This document shows positions 24,560-34,505 of a DNA stretch of 64,000 nucleotides, piece by piece (the first letter of the stretch is position 1; each line of letters starts with the position of its first letter). The notes below the pieces were generated by a model. It saw only the letters and a program-made list of their open reading frames with translations. It was not told where the DNA came from and made no database searches. Position numbers and translations under genes: made by a program. This stretch comes from Reticulitermes speratus (taxonomy: Eukaryota; Arthropoda; Insecta; Blattodea; Rhinotermitidae): NCBI GenBank assembly GCA_021186555.1, contig JAJKFL010000004.1, positions 17,326,406-17,390,405 on the forward strand. The letters run 5' to 3'.

Positions 24560-24850
24560 CGTAATGAACACGCATTGGGGAGATGAAGACGGAGCATTGA
24601 GGTGAATATAAGGACCTAAGAGAGAGAAGTAACAGCAGAATTGGAAAATTACATAATGAGGAATTTCGTATTTTTGACTTCTTACTAAATATATGTATGG
24701 TGATCGAAGCAAGCAGGGTAGGGTGGTTGGGGCCTGCAGTTTGCTTACGAGGGATGAGAAATGCAAACACAGTTCTAGGCAGAAAATCTGAAAGGAAGAT
24801 ACCAATTCTAGCGGTGAGACCTAGTATGCTAAGAATAACATAAAGGTTGG
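24560..24850 (+). pseudogene. LINE ORF2 C-terminal remnant (family 2)
   Basis: Translation across frames gives 'GPKRE', then 'AELEKLHNEELR'-like residues (from 'ttggaaaattacataatgag'), then 'EASRVGWLGPAVCLRGMRNA' and 'GRKSERKIP'. This is the order of the post-polymerase region also seen at 50540-50985 (minus). Heavily mutated. The long minus-strand frame here is a shadow. Confidence 0.55.
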
Positions 24851-24859
24851 TCTTAAGGA

Positions 24860-26140
24860 AATATGATGTGATGTGACCGGGGAAAGAGATTACGTCCACT
24901 TAGTGGACTCATCAGTAATCACATACCTGCTGATGAAAGGCAGCTTCAGAAATATGGTGTAGCATTGATCAAAAGGATATGGTTGAAGATATTCAAAAGA
25001 TGCCTCAGGTTGATAACACTGTAGTTTAATCTGTCAGTTATTTCAGGCTTATTGATTCATACTTATTTTATTTATCGACGCTATATCAAGTGAATGTTAA
25101 GTGCATAAGGAGTCTGATGGAGGCGACTGTAGCTATTCGAAGACATAATACTCCCTTTCAGATACTGAGGAAAACCATGCGCACCATGCTCAGCTACGAT
25201 CAGGATAGCAAGCAGGCAGCCTGCTCGAAAGTCGAAGCCGTTTCTTCCACATAAAAGCCCACAGTTATACCGCTTCCTGAACATGCTCGACACATTCTTT
25301 CATGGACGGAACGATAAGTCAGTAGTGTACAGCTATTGCTACATGAATTTTATATTTCTGGAAGATAAACTCTTAAGGTAACAAACATTAAACTTTGAAA
25401 AACTGACATTACTTACGCTTCTAGAACTTTAAATTTTGTTCTAAAGGAAATATAATCATATATTCGCCGTAATGTGGAAAATCTGTTGGAAGCTTTTCCT
25501 ACCACCACAATTTACGGCTACAGGAAGCATCAACAGTCGCGTGAAAACTGTACTCCGCCTTACTGTTCTACGCAACAGTGCACTGCTTCTGACCAAACGT
25601 TAAAAATTAAGCGGCTTCGTGAATTTTTACTCTCCTATAAATTATTTTGTTTATTGGAGGCCCATTCTTTACATTTAGCCTATACATACGTATATTTGTA
25701 ATTGAGTACGTCTGATTTTATACTTCAGACATAAAATAAAACAAAGAAATACAAGAAGCAGAAATGAGATTTGTGAGATCATAAATAGCAGCCAAACGTC
25801 TAAATAGGAGAAACAAAGACGTAGATATAGAACTGCATACAGATAAGTATAATTTAATTAATTTGTTTAAGAGCGTGACAACAGCAACAAGGCCAATAAC
25901 AGCAAGAACAAGAACTACCAATAGAACAAGAAAAGAAAGACACACATTCAAGCAGACTAGGCGAAAATTACAGAGAAAGAAAAAACAAATATCAGGATAA
26001 CAAAAACCAAATAATATAAGTAATGCTAGCAGTCTAAATAAACAAGTTATGTATTAAGTGTGGATTAATTAATTCTGAATAATTTAATGCTATCCGTGAA
26101 AGACATATAATTGTTGTCAAGAATATCAATATATCTGAAG
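24860..26140. other. No recognisable gene (dpr-like intron 1)
   Basis: The minus-strand frame 25081-25293 ('AEHGAHGFPQYLKGS') has no function I can name. Otherwise AT-rich. Confidence 0.4.
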
Positions 26141-26149
26141 ACTAAATAG

Positions 26150-26275
26150 TAATATTAGTAGTGGTGGTAGTGGTAGTGGCAGTAGTAGTAGTAGAAATAC
26201 AAGTAGTATAAGTAGTAGTAGTAGCAGCAGCAGTAGTAGTAATAGTAAATAAATCTTAATAATAAAATAACAATA
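26150..26275. repeat. (GTA/AGT)n-rich trinucleotide region
   Basis: Imperfect trinucleotide repeats (GTG, GTA, AGC, AAT). The Leu/Tyr-rich minus-strand open frames over it are artefacts of the repeat. Confidence 0.9.
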
Positions 26276-26464
26276 ATAGTAATAATTAGGGGTAATATCA
26301 GGCAAAGAACACTGATATGAGCATGTATCAAAGTCAGTAGAAAGAAGGTGTGCAAGTACGGTAACAATGGGAAGAACAAGTGAAAACTGACAGAAAAATT
26401 TCGCAACACTCAATAACAAAGTGCACAATATTGTTCCTTACATATTTATATTATATCACACCGA

Positions 26465-26510
26465 ATATTCCTACATGTTTCGAGCCACAAGGGATCATCA
26501 TCAGGGAACC
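26465..26510 (-). ncRNA. Hammerhead ribozyme motif, intact core (GUA triplet)
   Basis: Minus strand: stem I 5' side GGUUCC (26510-26505), core CUGAUGA (26504-26498), and stem II GA-U-CC paired with GG-C-UC with one U/C mismatch. Then GAAA (26481-26478), a minimal stem III segment C-AU-G, the UA of the GUA triplet, and stem I 3' side GGAA (26471-26468), which pairs with UUCC. Predicted cleavage lies between 26472 and 26471. The very short stem III is the form reported for Penelope-like retroelements. Confidence 0.75.
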
Positions 26511-26786
26511 AAACCAAAGCAATACCACATACAACCAAATCATCCACTTTTATACACAGCTGACATGGAGTAAAAGAGCCAAGTAGCTAAAATGTAGAAA
26601 ACGTTTTGTATAAGTGTACTGGACCTTGATATACAGTACCTCGGAGACAGCCTACGTACTTAACGAAAGTTAAAACAGTACTGTGTTAACACATTGTAAC
26701 AACAGAATAGCTGTAACATTACTTACCTTAAACACATTTTTATTCCAGGTACATAATTGTAAATACCGTGTATAAACGTAATAACA

Positions 26787-26787
<1 letters not shown>

Positions 26788-26817
<30 letters not shown>

Positions 26818-26818
26818 G
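26788..26818. repeat. (AAT)n microsatellite
   Basis: About nine AAT units. Confidence 0.9.
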
Positions 26819-26819
26819 T

Positions 26820-28175
26820 AACAATACTGCTTACCAAATGCGGCCAGTAAAAGAAAGCCCGCACTAAGGAATATACAACAAACTTCATAATTTTAATATA
26901 AAAACTGAAATAGTATAAAATTTAAAAGAAATCTAAGGAGAATGAACGCGTTCGAAGACGGAAAATATATTTTCTAGAGAAACAAAGTATTTATTGAAAA
27001 CAACAAAGTCTACGTATACCGTATTAGTTACAGTAGCGAAACAACTAGCTGAAATATTAAGGCTCTGTGCATTTGTTACATTAAAAAAGGCATATTTTCC
27101 AATTCGCCTTGCAGGCAGACGAAATCCAACATGATAATAAAATAATGAAATTTAATATTGTTCTTAAAAGCATTAAAGATGATGACGATGATGATGATGC
27201 TGATGGTAATGACGTTGACGACTAAGGCAAGAATACATCAAAGATTGGAAAATGTCTCTTGCACAAGGACTCTATTACAGATAAGCCAAAAAATAAACCA
27301 TAAGACCCCTGCGTGAAAAAAACTGAGTTGAAATGGGAGCTGTAACGAATTAATGCAAGGAAACTTTGATTTGACAGATGTGAAATACGAAACGAAAATA
27401 ATATGAGTGAGGAATCAAATATTACGACATGAAATGGATATTAGCAACTTCACCAATGCAAAATAAATTAACGATTTTACATTGTGCTATCATATTGAAC
27501 GAAAGGATGAGGGATAATTGTGTGTTACGCTGGTTACAAAAACGAGAAGTAGACTTACACTAGTGTAAAACCCAATAATTTGAAGACTTAAGTCTTCTTG
27601 AACGTTACGCCGTGTCGTTGGGGCTGCAATTCCTGACGTCACGAAGGGTCGTTGTGCTTTCTAAACGTCGAGGATTGTAATCCCAAGTGTTAATATGCCA
27701 GACGAATCGTATCTGCTGTGAGAACCTCAAACATATTTTATTAACTTAAGTAAGAAATTGCGACATTTAGAAGATGGAAATTGCTAGGAAGATTACTGCG
27801 GGAACTGAGTACCGCAAACCCACGAAACAGTAAAAAGAGGAAAAAGAGAATTTAAACAGCCAGTTATAACAATAATTGTATTCCACTGCAAGTTAAACAA
27901 TTTTATTTCTAAATTTTGGGCCTAATAATTTGTAATTTTAAAATCCTTATTCACTTCCCTTAAGTATTAATTCATTTACTTGTATATCGAGTGTTCAAAA
28001 CAATATTTGGTCTTAGGAGAAAGAAACTAGCAGGAGTGTGCAGAAGATCATACAATGAACGAGTGTTATCGTCTCCAGTCTCCACTAAATATTACTAGGT
28101 TGAAAAATGAAAAATAAAAGCATGGGTGCGGTACATAGCACACAATTGCGAGAGGAAAACATAAACACACAACAT
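26820..28175. other. No recognisable gene; short repeats only
   Basis: Holds a GAT-rich run at 27178-27225 and a possible foldback-family fragment at about 27592-27620 ('cttcttgaacgttacgccgt'). No gene supported. Confidence 0.45.
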
Positions 28176-28227
28176 ATAAGTTTATATATGCCAACTACTG
28201 CACAACAATTACATATGTTCATTCTAT

Positions 28228-28275
28228 ATACTCTTACATGTTTCGGCTGACATTCTCAGCCATCATCAGGAAGTT
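28228..28275 (-). ncRNA. Hammerhead ribozyme motif, intact core
   Basis: Minus strand: AACUUC stem I, CUGAUGA (28269-28263), stem II GGCUG with CAGCC around AGAAUGU, GAAA, C-AUGUA, then stem I AGAGU. The core is complete; the first stem I pair is a C/A mismatch that its partner copy does not have. Confidence 0.7.
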
Positions 28276-28376
28276 ATCTTCTATAGACTTACGCAGCATG
28301 CAGCGTGTCACTGAATGGTAAAATGTATACATATACATATATTACAGCCATGCATGCTGCGTAAGTCTACAGAACA

Positions 28377-28427
28377 GGGCTCACTGATGATGGCTGAGAA
28401 TGTCAGCCGAAACATGTAGGAGTATAT
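28377..28427 (+). ncRNA. Hammerhead ribozyme motif, intact core
   Basis: Stem I GGCUCA, core CUGAUGA (28384-28390), stem II GGCUG/CAGCC, GAAA (28409-28412), C-AUGUA (28413-28418), stem I 3' side GGAGU. An A/G mismatch sits next to the core, then C-G, U-A, C-G. Predicted cleavage after 28418. Confidence 0.7.
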
Positions 28428-28602
28428 AAAATGAACGTATGTAATTGGTGTGCAGTAAACTTCATTCCACATTTCTTAAAGGTCGTTATTGATTAATTAT
28501 TGGACAGCATAAGGTCTACATCCTGAGCTACTGACAGCTTCAACAAATAACTACACAAATATGTAAAGATATATTATTCGAATAAAGAAACACAAACACA
28601 CC

Positions 28603-28606
28603 CACC

Positions 28607-28662
<56 letters not shown>
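28603..28662. repeat. (CA)n-(TA)n compound microsatellite
   Basis: A CA run grading into about 19 TA units. Confidence 0.95.
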
Positions 28663-28667
<5 letters not shown>

Positions 28668-28711
28668 CATGAGCACAGATATGAAAATCTAAATAAACAG
28701 ACTGAGCAGAG

Positions 28712-29015
28712 TCATTCTTGAGCAGTCAATAGGTCGTCACATAACCATGCAATTCTTGAGCAGTCAATAGGTCCTCACATAACCATGCAATTCTTGAGCA
28801 GTCAATAGGTCCTCACATAACCATGCAATTCTTGAGCAGTCAATAGGTCCTCACATAACCATGCAATTCTTGAGCAGTCAATAGGTCCTCACATAACCAT
28901 GCAATTCTTGAGCAGTCAATAGGTCCTCACATAACCATGCAATTCTTGAGCAATCAATAGGTCCTCACATAACCATGCAATTCTTGAGCAGTCAATAGGT
29001 CCTCACATAACCATG
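28712..29015. repeat. 38-bp minisatellite, eight units
   Basis: Eight head-to-tail units of 38 bp starting near 28712, 28750, 28788, 28826, 28864, 28902, 28940 and 28978. They are almost identical; the first has 'ggtcgtcac' and the seventh 'agcaatcaat'. On the minus strand the unit ('CTATTGACTGCTCAAGAA') resembles the 3' tail of the LINE fragment it adjoins. Confidence 0.95.
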
Positions 29016-29400
29016 AAATTCCCCGTAATTTATGGAACCTGAAGACTGAAGACTCAAATCTTCAGCAACACTGCTGTGAGAACCTCAAATCTCCCAGCCT
29101 GAAGGTTAAGTACCTTCTTCGCAATAACCTGGCACTAGTCCCTATCCTGAACCAAATAAAGTCCACGCCACACCCTCCCATTCTATTTGTGTATGATCCA
29201 TTTTAATGTCACCCCTTATCGAAGCCTTGGCTTTCCAAGCGGTTTCTTTCTTTCAGGGTTTCCAACCAAAATCTAGTATGCGTTTATATTATCTCGCACA
29301 TGCCAAACATGACTCGCCGATTTCAACCTCTTCCTTTTTCATTTCTCCAATAAAATCTGGTGAGCAATATAAATCATAAAACTCTTTATCATGCACTTGA
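29016..29400 (-). pseudogene. LINE ORF2 C-terminal remnant (family 2)
   Basis: Minus-strand translation gives 'LYCSPDFIGEM', 'ESCLACARDNINAY', 'ILVGNPERKKPLGKPRLR', then 'LVQDRD' and 'VLNLQAGR', the usual post-polymerase end of this LINE family. It is followed at its 3' side by the 38-bp array. Frames are broken and it cannot encode a working protein. Confidence 0.7.
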
Positions 29401-29420
29401 CTCCAGCATCCTGCTAAAGA

Positions 29421-30355
29421 TACACAAAGAAAATAAATGAAACACATTTGCTAAAGAAAATGTGAACACTTGAACGTACTAGGTGTAAGCTGTGAGAAAA
29501 CCGTAACTGATTTCATGTGCCGAGCTGAGAAAGATATTGGGCTGGGCTAAGTATACACCACGTGACGTTAACTGCGTTAGTACTGGCCTACCGTTCTGTT
29601 CCCATTTCACAATTGATTTTCAATTGCTAAGTTTGCAAGGGACTTCCTTTGTCAATAAGGGCGAACCGCAAACTGCTGTTATAAAGTTTAAACCATCCCT
29701 CACGTCAGACGAACTGGGGTCTCTGAACTCTTCAGCATTCTATTATAAACTTTTCACTTCAATAACAAACTTTACTTTTAATACAACACCGAGAAATTAA
29801 TTTTAAACACACAGTGGTCGTTCCTAGGTTATTACTAAAAACACGATTAAATAGGAGTTTCAATAAATGAGGAAATCGACATCCGAGACGTTCGTATTCA
29901 TATGGCATACTTTTGTCGGTCTAAAGCTTATTAACTGTCAGGCGAAAGTAAATTCGGCCGTAAATATTGTATATTACGTGAGATCCGAGTTTCTCACAGT
30001 GGTGGCTACGAAAATTGCTCTCTTCTGTGATGTGACGATGTGTAGTGTGGCGTTAAGTGTACACAAAGGGCCTTCCTGCCTGCATCATTAGGGGGGAGAT
30101 CCTGGTGAAAGAGGATGCAGAGAGGTCGTCTCTAGAACTCTGGCAAACATCTAGCATTCCACACGGCGTCACATCCAGTATAATATTACATATATATATA
30201 TATGTTCATTACAGGTTGTCGTAGCAAATATATATTCATTTATATATTGCAATAAAATCTGTTTTAATTACAAATTATGAAAAAGTTAAAGCAAAATAGT
30301 TCAACACTGAACACTGAGAGCTCAAAACTGTTACAGGACAACCAGATTGAAAATG
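29421..30355. other. No gene; foldback-family fragment
   Basis: A short foldback-family arm, 'ccacacggcgtcacatcca', lies at about 30159-30177, next to a TA run at 30189-30204. The frame at 29537-29800 has no recognised motif. Confidence 0.4.
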
Positions 30356-30359
30356 CAGT

Positions 30360-31410
30360 CATAAATTAAATAACAGTATAATTGAAAGAGTGCTTAGTCT
30401 GAACTATTATCACAAACATTACTATAAAATGAAAAAAGGCGGTGCTATGGGCTCTCCTATCTTCGGTATCGTTGCTGAGATTTTCTTTCAAAATTACGAG
30501 AACAAATAAATCCATATTAAAACTCACCATGATGACATTTCCGTAAGTGTTTATGATGTACCTGTTAGTGATATAATTACAACACGGAACACAGAATTGG
30601 AATATAATCCTACGTTCGAGATAGAAGGAAATGTTAAACCTTCTTGAAACATCCGTAACTATGGACTCCGATGAAACTGAAAATGGTACAGACAGATAAA
30701 ACAAATAAAAACACAGCGGAATGTACCAGCCTAAGAAGAAACTGATATATTCAGAAACCCGACTATAACAAATACTACTTTACGTTATTATCCCAATCAT
30801 CCCAAAGAACAAAACTTGCAGCATACAGATATCAAGTCCATTAGAAAAGGAACTATCCCACTCAATAAGTAAAGAAGAAAAAGAAAGTAAAATTATTTTT
30901 GATACAGCTATGACAAAATTCTTAGAAGTGTGGTAACGAGCTGTATCTTCAGATGAGACAGAAACAAACATAACAAGAAAGCAAAAACCTGAAAACTGTC
31001 CACGCAAGCTTCAGAACCCCTGTACCTAAAACGGTGCATATACTAAAAGAATTACAATGATTTCTAGAAACACACAATTCAGGATCGCCTGCAGAATAGA
31101 CAGCAATATTTGTCAAGAGCTCTCAGATGATGAACTGAAAGGTACACATGATAATAGTTGGATATATAAACTAAACTGTCAACAATGTCAAAGATGTTTT
31201 ATTGGTGCAACTGGCTGTTATCTCAAGATCAGATTTATGGAAAACGCAGGCTATTTCAGAGATAATAATGCACAACTCGCATATGCTAATCTCATAACTA
31301 CTTAAAGCAGGAAATGAATACTGCTCAATGGAAAATACTATGAAAGTTGTAAAATGAATACCTTGGAGAATTTGTGTATATATATGTACGTGTTTATATA
31401 CACATGTAAT
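30360..31410 (+). pseudogene. Penelope-like retroelement remnant (reverse transcriptase end plus GIY-YIG endonuclease)
   Basis: Conceptual translation gives a reverse transcriptase block 'GGAMGSPIFGIVAEIFFQNY' (about 30437-30500), then 'YNPTFEIEGN', then 'DIFRNPTITNTTLRYYPNHP' (about 30750-30800), a run typical of the end of Penelope-like polymerases. A separate open stretch (31057-31305) reads 'WIYKLNCQQCQRCFIGATGC' and 'IRFMENAGYFRDNN'. This is a GIY-YIG nuclease in which the first motif is WIY rather than GIY and the YIG motif is FIG. A 3' piece 'TMKVVKMNTLENL' continues to about 31400. 5'-truncated and interrupted by many stops; inactive. These elements often carry hammerhead ribozymes in their terminal repeats. 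Confidence 0.8.
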
Positions 31411-31789
31411 CAATAACTAAAACCTTAGCCATGTGCATAACTCAAACTATTTGCAGTACCCTGGAAACTTGCACTGTTCTCGGCAAGTTACTTGATACAT
31501 CTCAAGTACCGCATACACATTCACTATTATGGCCACAACGTATGTAACACACGTTAATATAATAAATTAAAAATATATGTTTATAGGTATAGTTATTAAA
31601 ATTTGTTTATGAAATAAACTGACAATCCTATTAATAGAGGATATAACTCACCCGGTAAAGGCAAAACTAAATTCACTGTAATTAATTTTCTGTAATAAGT
31701 CTAAACGCTGCACGGTGAGCTGTATAACAGCTTGGTAAATGTCTACAATAATGTCATTGACTAGCCACATTGACACTTGCCCACTACCA
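31411..31789. other. No recognisable gene (dpr-like intron 1)
   Basis: AT-rich sequence between the retroelement remnant and the SINE; nothing supported. Confidence 0.45.
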
Positions 31790-32079
31790 GCAACACTATA
31801 AGTTTTCTTTTTTAGTGGCTCGACAGCCCCTTGGGGGCCTAGGCCGCCTCATTTTTCGAGGCTTCACGATCACACTTTTTAAACACACCACACTCGGTAG
31901 GACTCCTCTGGACGAGGGACCAGCTCGTCTCAAAGACCTCTACCTGACAACACAAAACACTCACAAGAGACAGACATCCATGCCCCCGGTGGGATTCGAA
32001 CCCACAATCCTAGTAAGCGAGCGGCCTCAGACCCACGCCTCAGACCGCGCGGCCACTGGGATCGGCAACACTGTGAGTT
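31790..32079 (-). repeat. tRNA-derived SINE (group 1) with target duplication
   Basis: Minus-strand element 31805-32064. The head is 'GATCCCAGTGGCCGCGCGGT', the B box 'GTGGGTTCGAATCCCACC', and the 3' tail 'GGCCTAGGCCCC...GGGCTGTCGAGCCAC' followed by an A-rich end. Flanks 'gcaacactataagtt' (31790-31804) and 'gcaacactgtgagtt' (32065-32079) are a 15-bp target duplication with two changes. The 103-codon open frame over it is the SINE read backwards. Confidence 0.92.
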
Positions 32080-32381
32080 AATAAACACATTCTAACGGAA
32101 AGATATACACAAATCAACGATAACTAATGGTGACAGCATAAGGCTGGACATATGGAAGTGGTGTAATACACAACCAAAAATTGAAACAATCTGTTACAGC
32201 TTTTTAATTAACTTAGTGATCTTTAACTGAAATTCCCAATTAAGAATATTATTAAACGATAGTTTTTAAATAGAAGCAAATGCTGGTTAATAAATTGATG
32301 ACGAGTAATGGATGTTTTAACATAGTTTAATTAGGGGATTTATATTAAATTAAAAACCACGCACATTTTTATCTATTTCAA

Positions 32382-32427
32382 AGATCCCGAAGAACACTAT
32401 CGGTTGTGACCGAAACATGACGGAGAT
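32382..32427 (+). ncRNA. Decayed hammerhead ribozyme motif
   Basis: AUCC...GGA stem I, degenerate core CGAAGAA in place of CUGANGA, a weak stem II ending GACC, then intact GAAAC-AUGAC. Probably inactive. Confidence 0.4.
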
Positions 32428-34040
32428 ATAACAAACAAGTGATATACGCAAACTTAGCGTGTATTATTATGGCCATCTAATATAACAGAACTTCATAGTA
32501 CCTTTGTCGGCATTACGCTAATATCCTGACTATTGATAAGTTATATTGCTACCTTTGTAATAACCAGATAACGAACCTTGCAACATTTTCGCTGATGGTC
32601 TGAATTCCTGTTCTTTCCGTTCTTCAGAACAATACGCGTACATTGTATGGCATTAAGCAACTATGTAATACACTCATACAGTCCCTCGATATTTTACGCT
32701 TCTACTATGCGAGGGTCATGGTGCGTTGATTTTGTTCTACTTAAGTTTTCGGAGACTTTATTTTATGGTATATATGAACCAAAAATTACACCTTATAAGC
32801 CCATACATTTGAAAAATTATTTAAACAATAACAATAAACAATATAACATTTATTTAAATACATTTATTATACCAGTATAAACGTGTGTAAATTCCGTTTC
32901 TCGCAGTTGTTTTAAGGCATACACTGCCTAAGTAAGTTCATGGCAGAGCCCTTCTTTAGAAGGTAAAAAACCCACGTTATGTAAGTGCCTCAACTCTTTC
33001 CATGCTTACTCAGTAATGTTTATCCTAAGAAAAACACAACTTTAAAATATTACACAAATTCATAAATTACACATGTTACGCCCCATAACATTTATGAATA
33101 AAACTCAATGATTATGAGAAAATGGCCTGAATAACATTGTATACTGTGCGCAATCTAAAGCCGTGTCCAAGTTCCTGTAGTTACCTTGCAATCTGTCTGA
33201 CGTGTGATGAATTTACAAAGCATCGCATGGCATATGTATAGAAGTAATGCGTAAATGACAGTGAAGGAAAAGAAATGTCAAATACATGCTGTCAAAATTT
33301 CTCGACCTGATGAGGCCGGTGTATTTGAATGAATGTAGGCTATGTGGTGTGAGTGAATGGCTGTAGATCAGTTCATACTCGTACAATATCTCACAGACCA
33401 TCAAGACGAGCCAGCCTTGGCAATAAAGTCGTCCTTTTCTTGCATTTGACTTCTCTACGGTGATATTTTGAAAAGCCGTGAACATCTGACGCTGTGCCAA
33501 CAGCATACTGATATTCTTGGAATGATGGTAAGCTTGCTTCGTCTATGACATCGGTTTTATAGCCAGCCATTTTTACGGCAGCAAATCATTTCGAATCTTT
33601 ACTGAAGAGCACAACTCGGCGAATATTTTAGCGTTAAGACTTGACTACAAACATATTCGAAGTTGCCACTCCTACGCGCATCGTCATATCGTCAACCAGA
33701 CACAATATTGAAAACTTTATTATTCTTCTTCCTCCTCTTAAAATGACAAGTACTCAAGATGTTCGTGCCGAAGGTTTCTAGAAAGAAACCCCTGAGAATA
33801 TGTCTTTCTGTCCTCATATCTTCCGTCGTGAAATCCTAATCCAGGGAGTCTTTGATGTGCAGTCGCAGAATGACTAAAATACTTTTATATAAAACGCAGC
33901 TCCTAAATCGTATGCCAGAGTAATAAAACGTAAGTAACAAAAACAGCCTATTGCGAAGAATAAATCGGGAATTCTCAAATTCTCTCGCAGGGTAACAAAA
34001 ATGTGTGATACGCGTTGTTGTTTGTCGTTTTTATGAGTGT
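32428..34040. other. No recognisable gene (dpr-like intron 1)
   Basis: AT-rich, nothing supported. Confidence 0.45.
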
Positions 34041-34049
34041 TTGCACAAC

Positions 34050-34195
34050 CCTGTTCACGATGAAGATTCAAGTCTTCTGGGATGTTACGCCGTGTCGACT
34101 GGTAAGTACTTACCGAAGTTTCGGAGGAGAGTAACACTTCCATCTTCAGGTTCAATCAGTTCGAGCCTTGAACACGGCGTAAATTCCTCAAGATT
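34050..34195. repeat. Foldback-family element
   Basis: Left arm 'cttctgggatgttacgccgt' at about 34074 with 'ttaccgaagtttcgg', and a diverged right arm 'gaacacggcgtaaattcctc' at about 34169. Same layout as the other foldback copies. Confidence 0.65.
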
Positions 34196-34329
34196 TGAAT
34201 TTTAAAAGCACCTTCCTATGGTTAAATCATGATTATCCCATTCTAAATCTCATAGAACTGAAATAGAGTTTTTACGTATGTTCTACGTCAGCGTTCCGTT
34301 ATACTCGCAATAAATACTGGGTCGAAACC

Positions 34330-34505
34330 TTTACTCTTATGGGATTTTACGCGGCCTTAGTTGGTACTTGGTTACCGACGTTTCGGGACTAATATGCTGT
34401 ACCGAAACGTCGATAACCAACTATCAACCTCCCGAAACGTCGATAACTAACTATCAACCTGCGCCGGGCAACATCCCAGAAGAGCGAAATCCTCAACCAC
34501 ACGGC
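34330..34505. repeat. Foldback-family element with internal duplication
   Basis: Contains 'ttaccgacgtttcgggact', then the inverse 'ccgaaacgtcgataac' twice in tandem (about 34401 and 34433), then right arm 'caacatcccagaagagcg'. Confidence 0.65.

Larger units (their letters stand above)
28176..28465. mobile_element. Inverted-repeat element ended by two hammerhead ribozymes
   Basis: The two halves are inverted copies. Outer 'actgcacaacaattacat' pairs with the right-hand counterpart near 28460, followed by the hammerheads, then inner 'gacttacgcagcatgca' (about 28287) with its inverse (about 28354-28370). Arms exceed 100 bp. No open reading frame, so non-autonomous. Confidence 0.75.

Noticed and set aside
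24468..24899. A 143-codon minus-strand open frame
   Set aside because: Shadow of a degraded LINE fragment on the plus strand.
26126..26428. Leucine- and tyrosine-rich minus-strand frames
   Set aside because: Translations of a trinucleotide repeat tract.
28712..29015. CRISPR-like array
   Set aside because: Units are contiguous 38-bp tandem repeats with no unique spacers, in a eukaryotic intron.
31770..32081. A 103-codon open frame with a proline-rich 'PPVGFEPT' segment
   Set aside because: It is the group 1 SINE read in the antisense direction; the motif is the translated B box.
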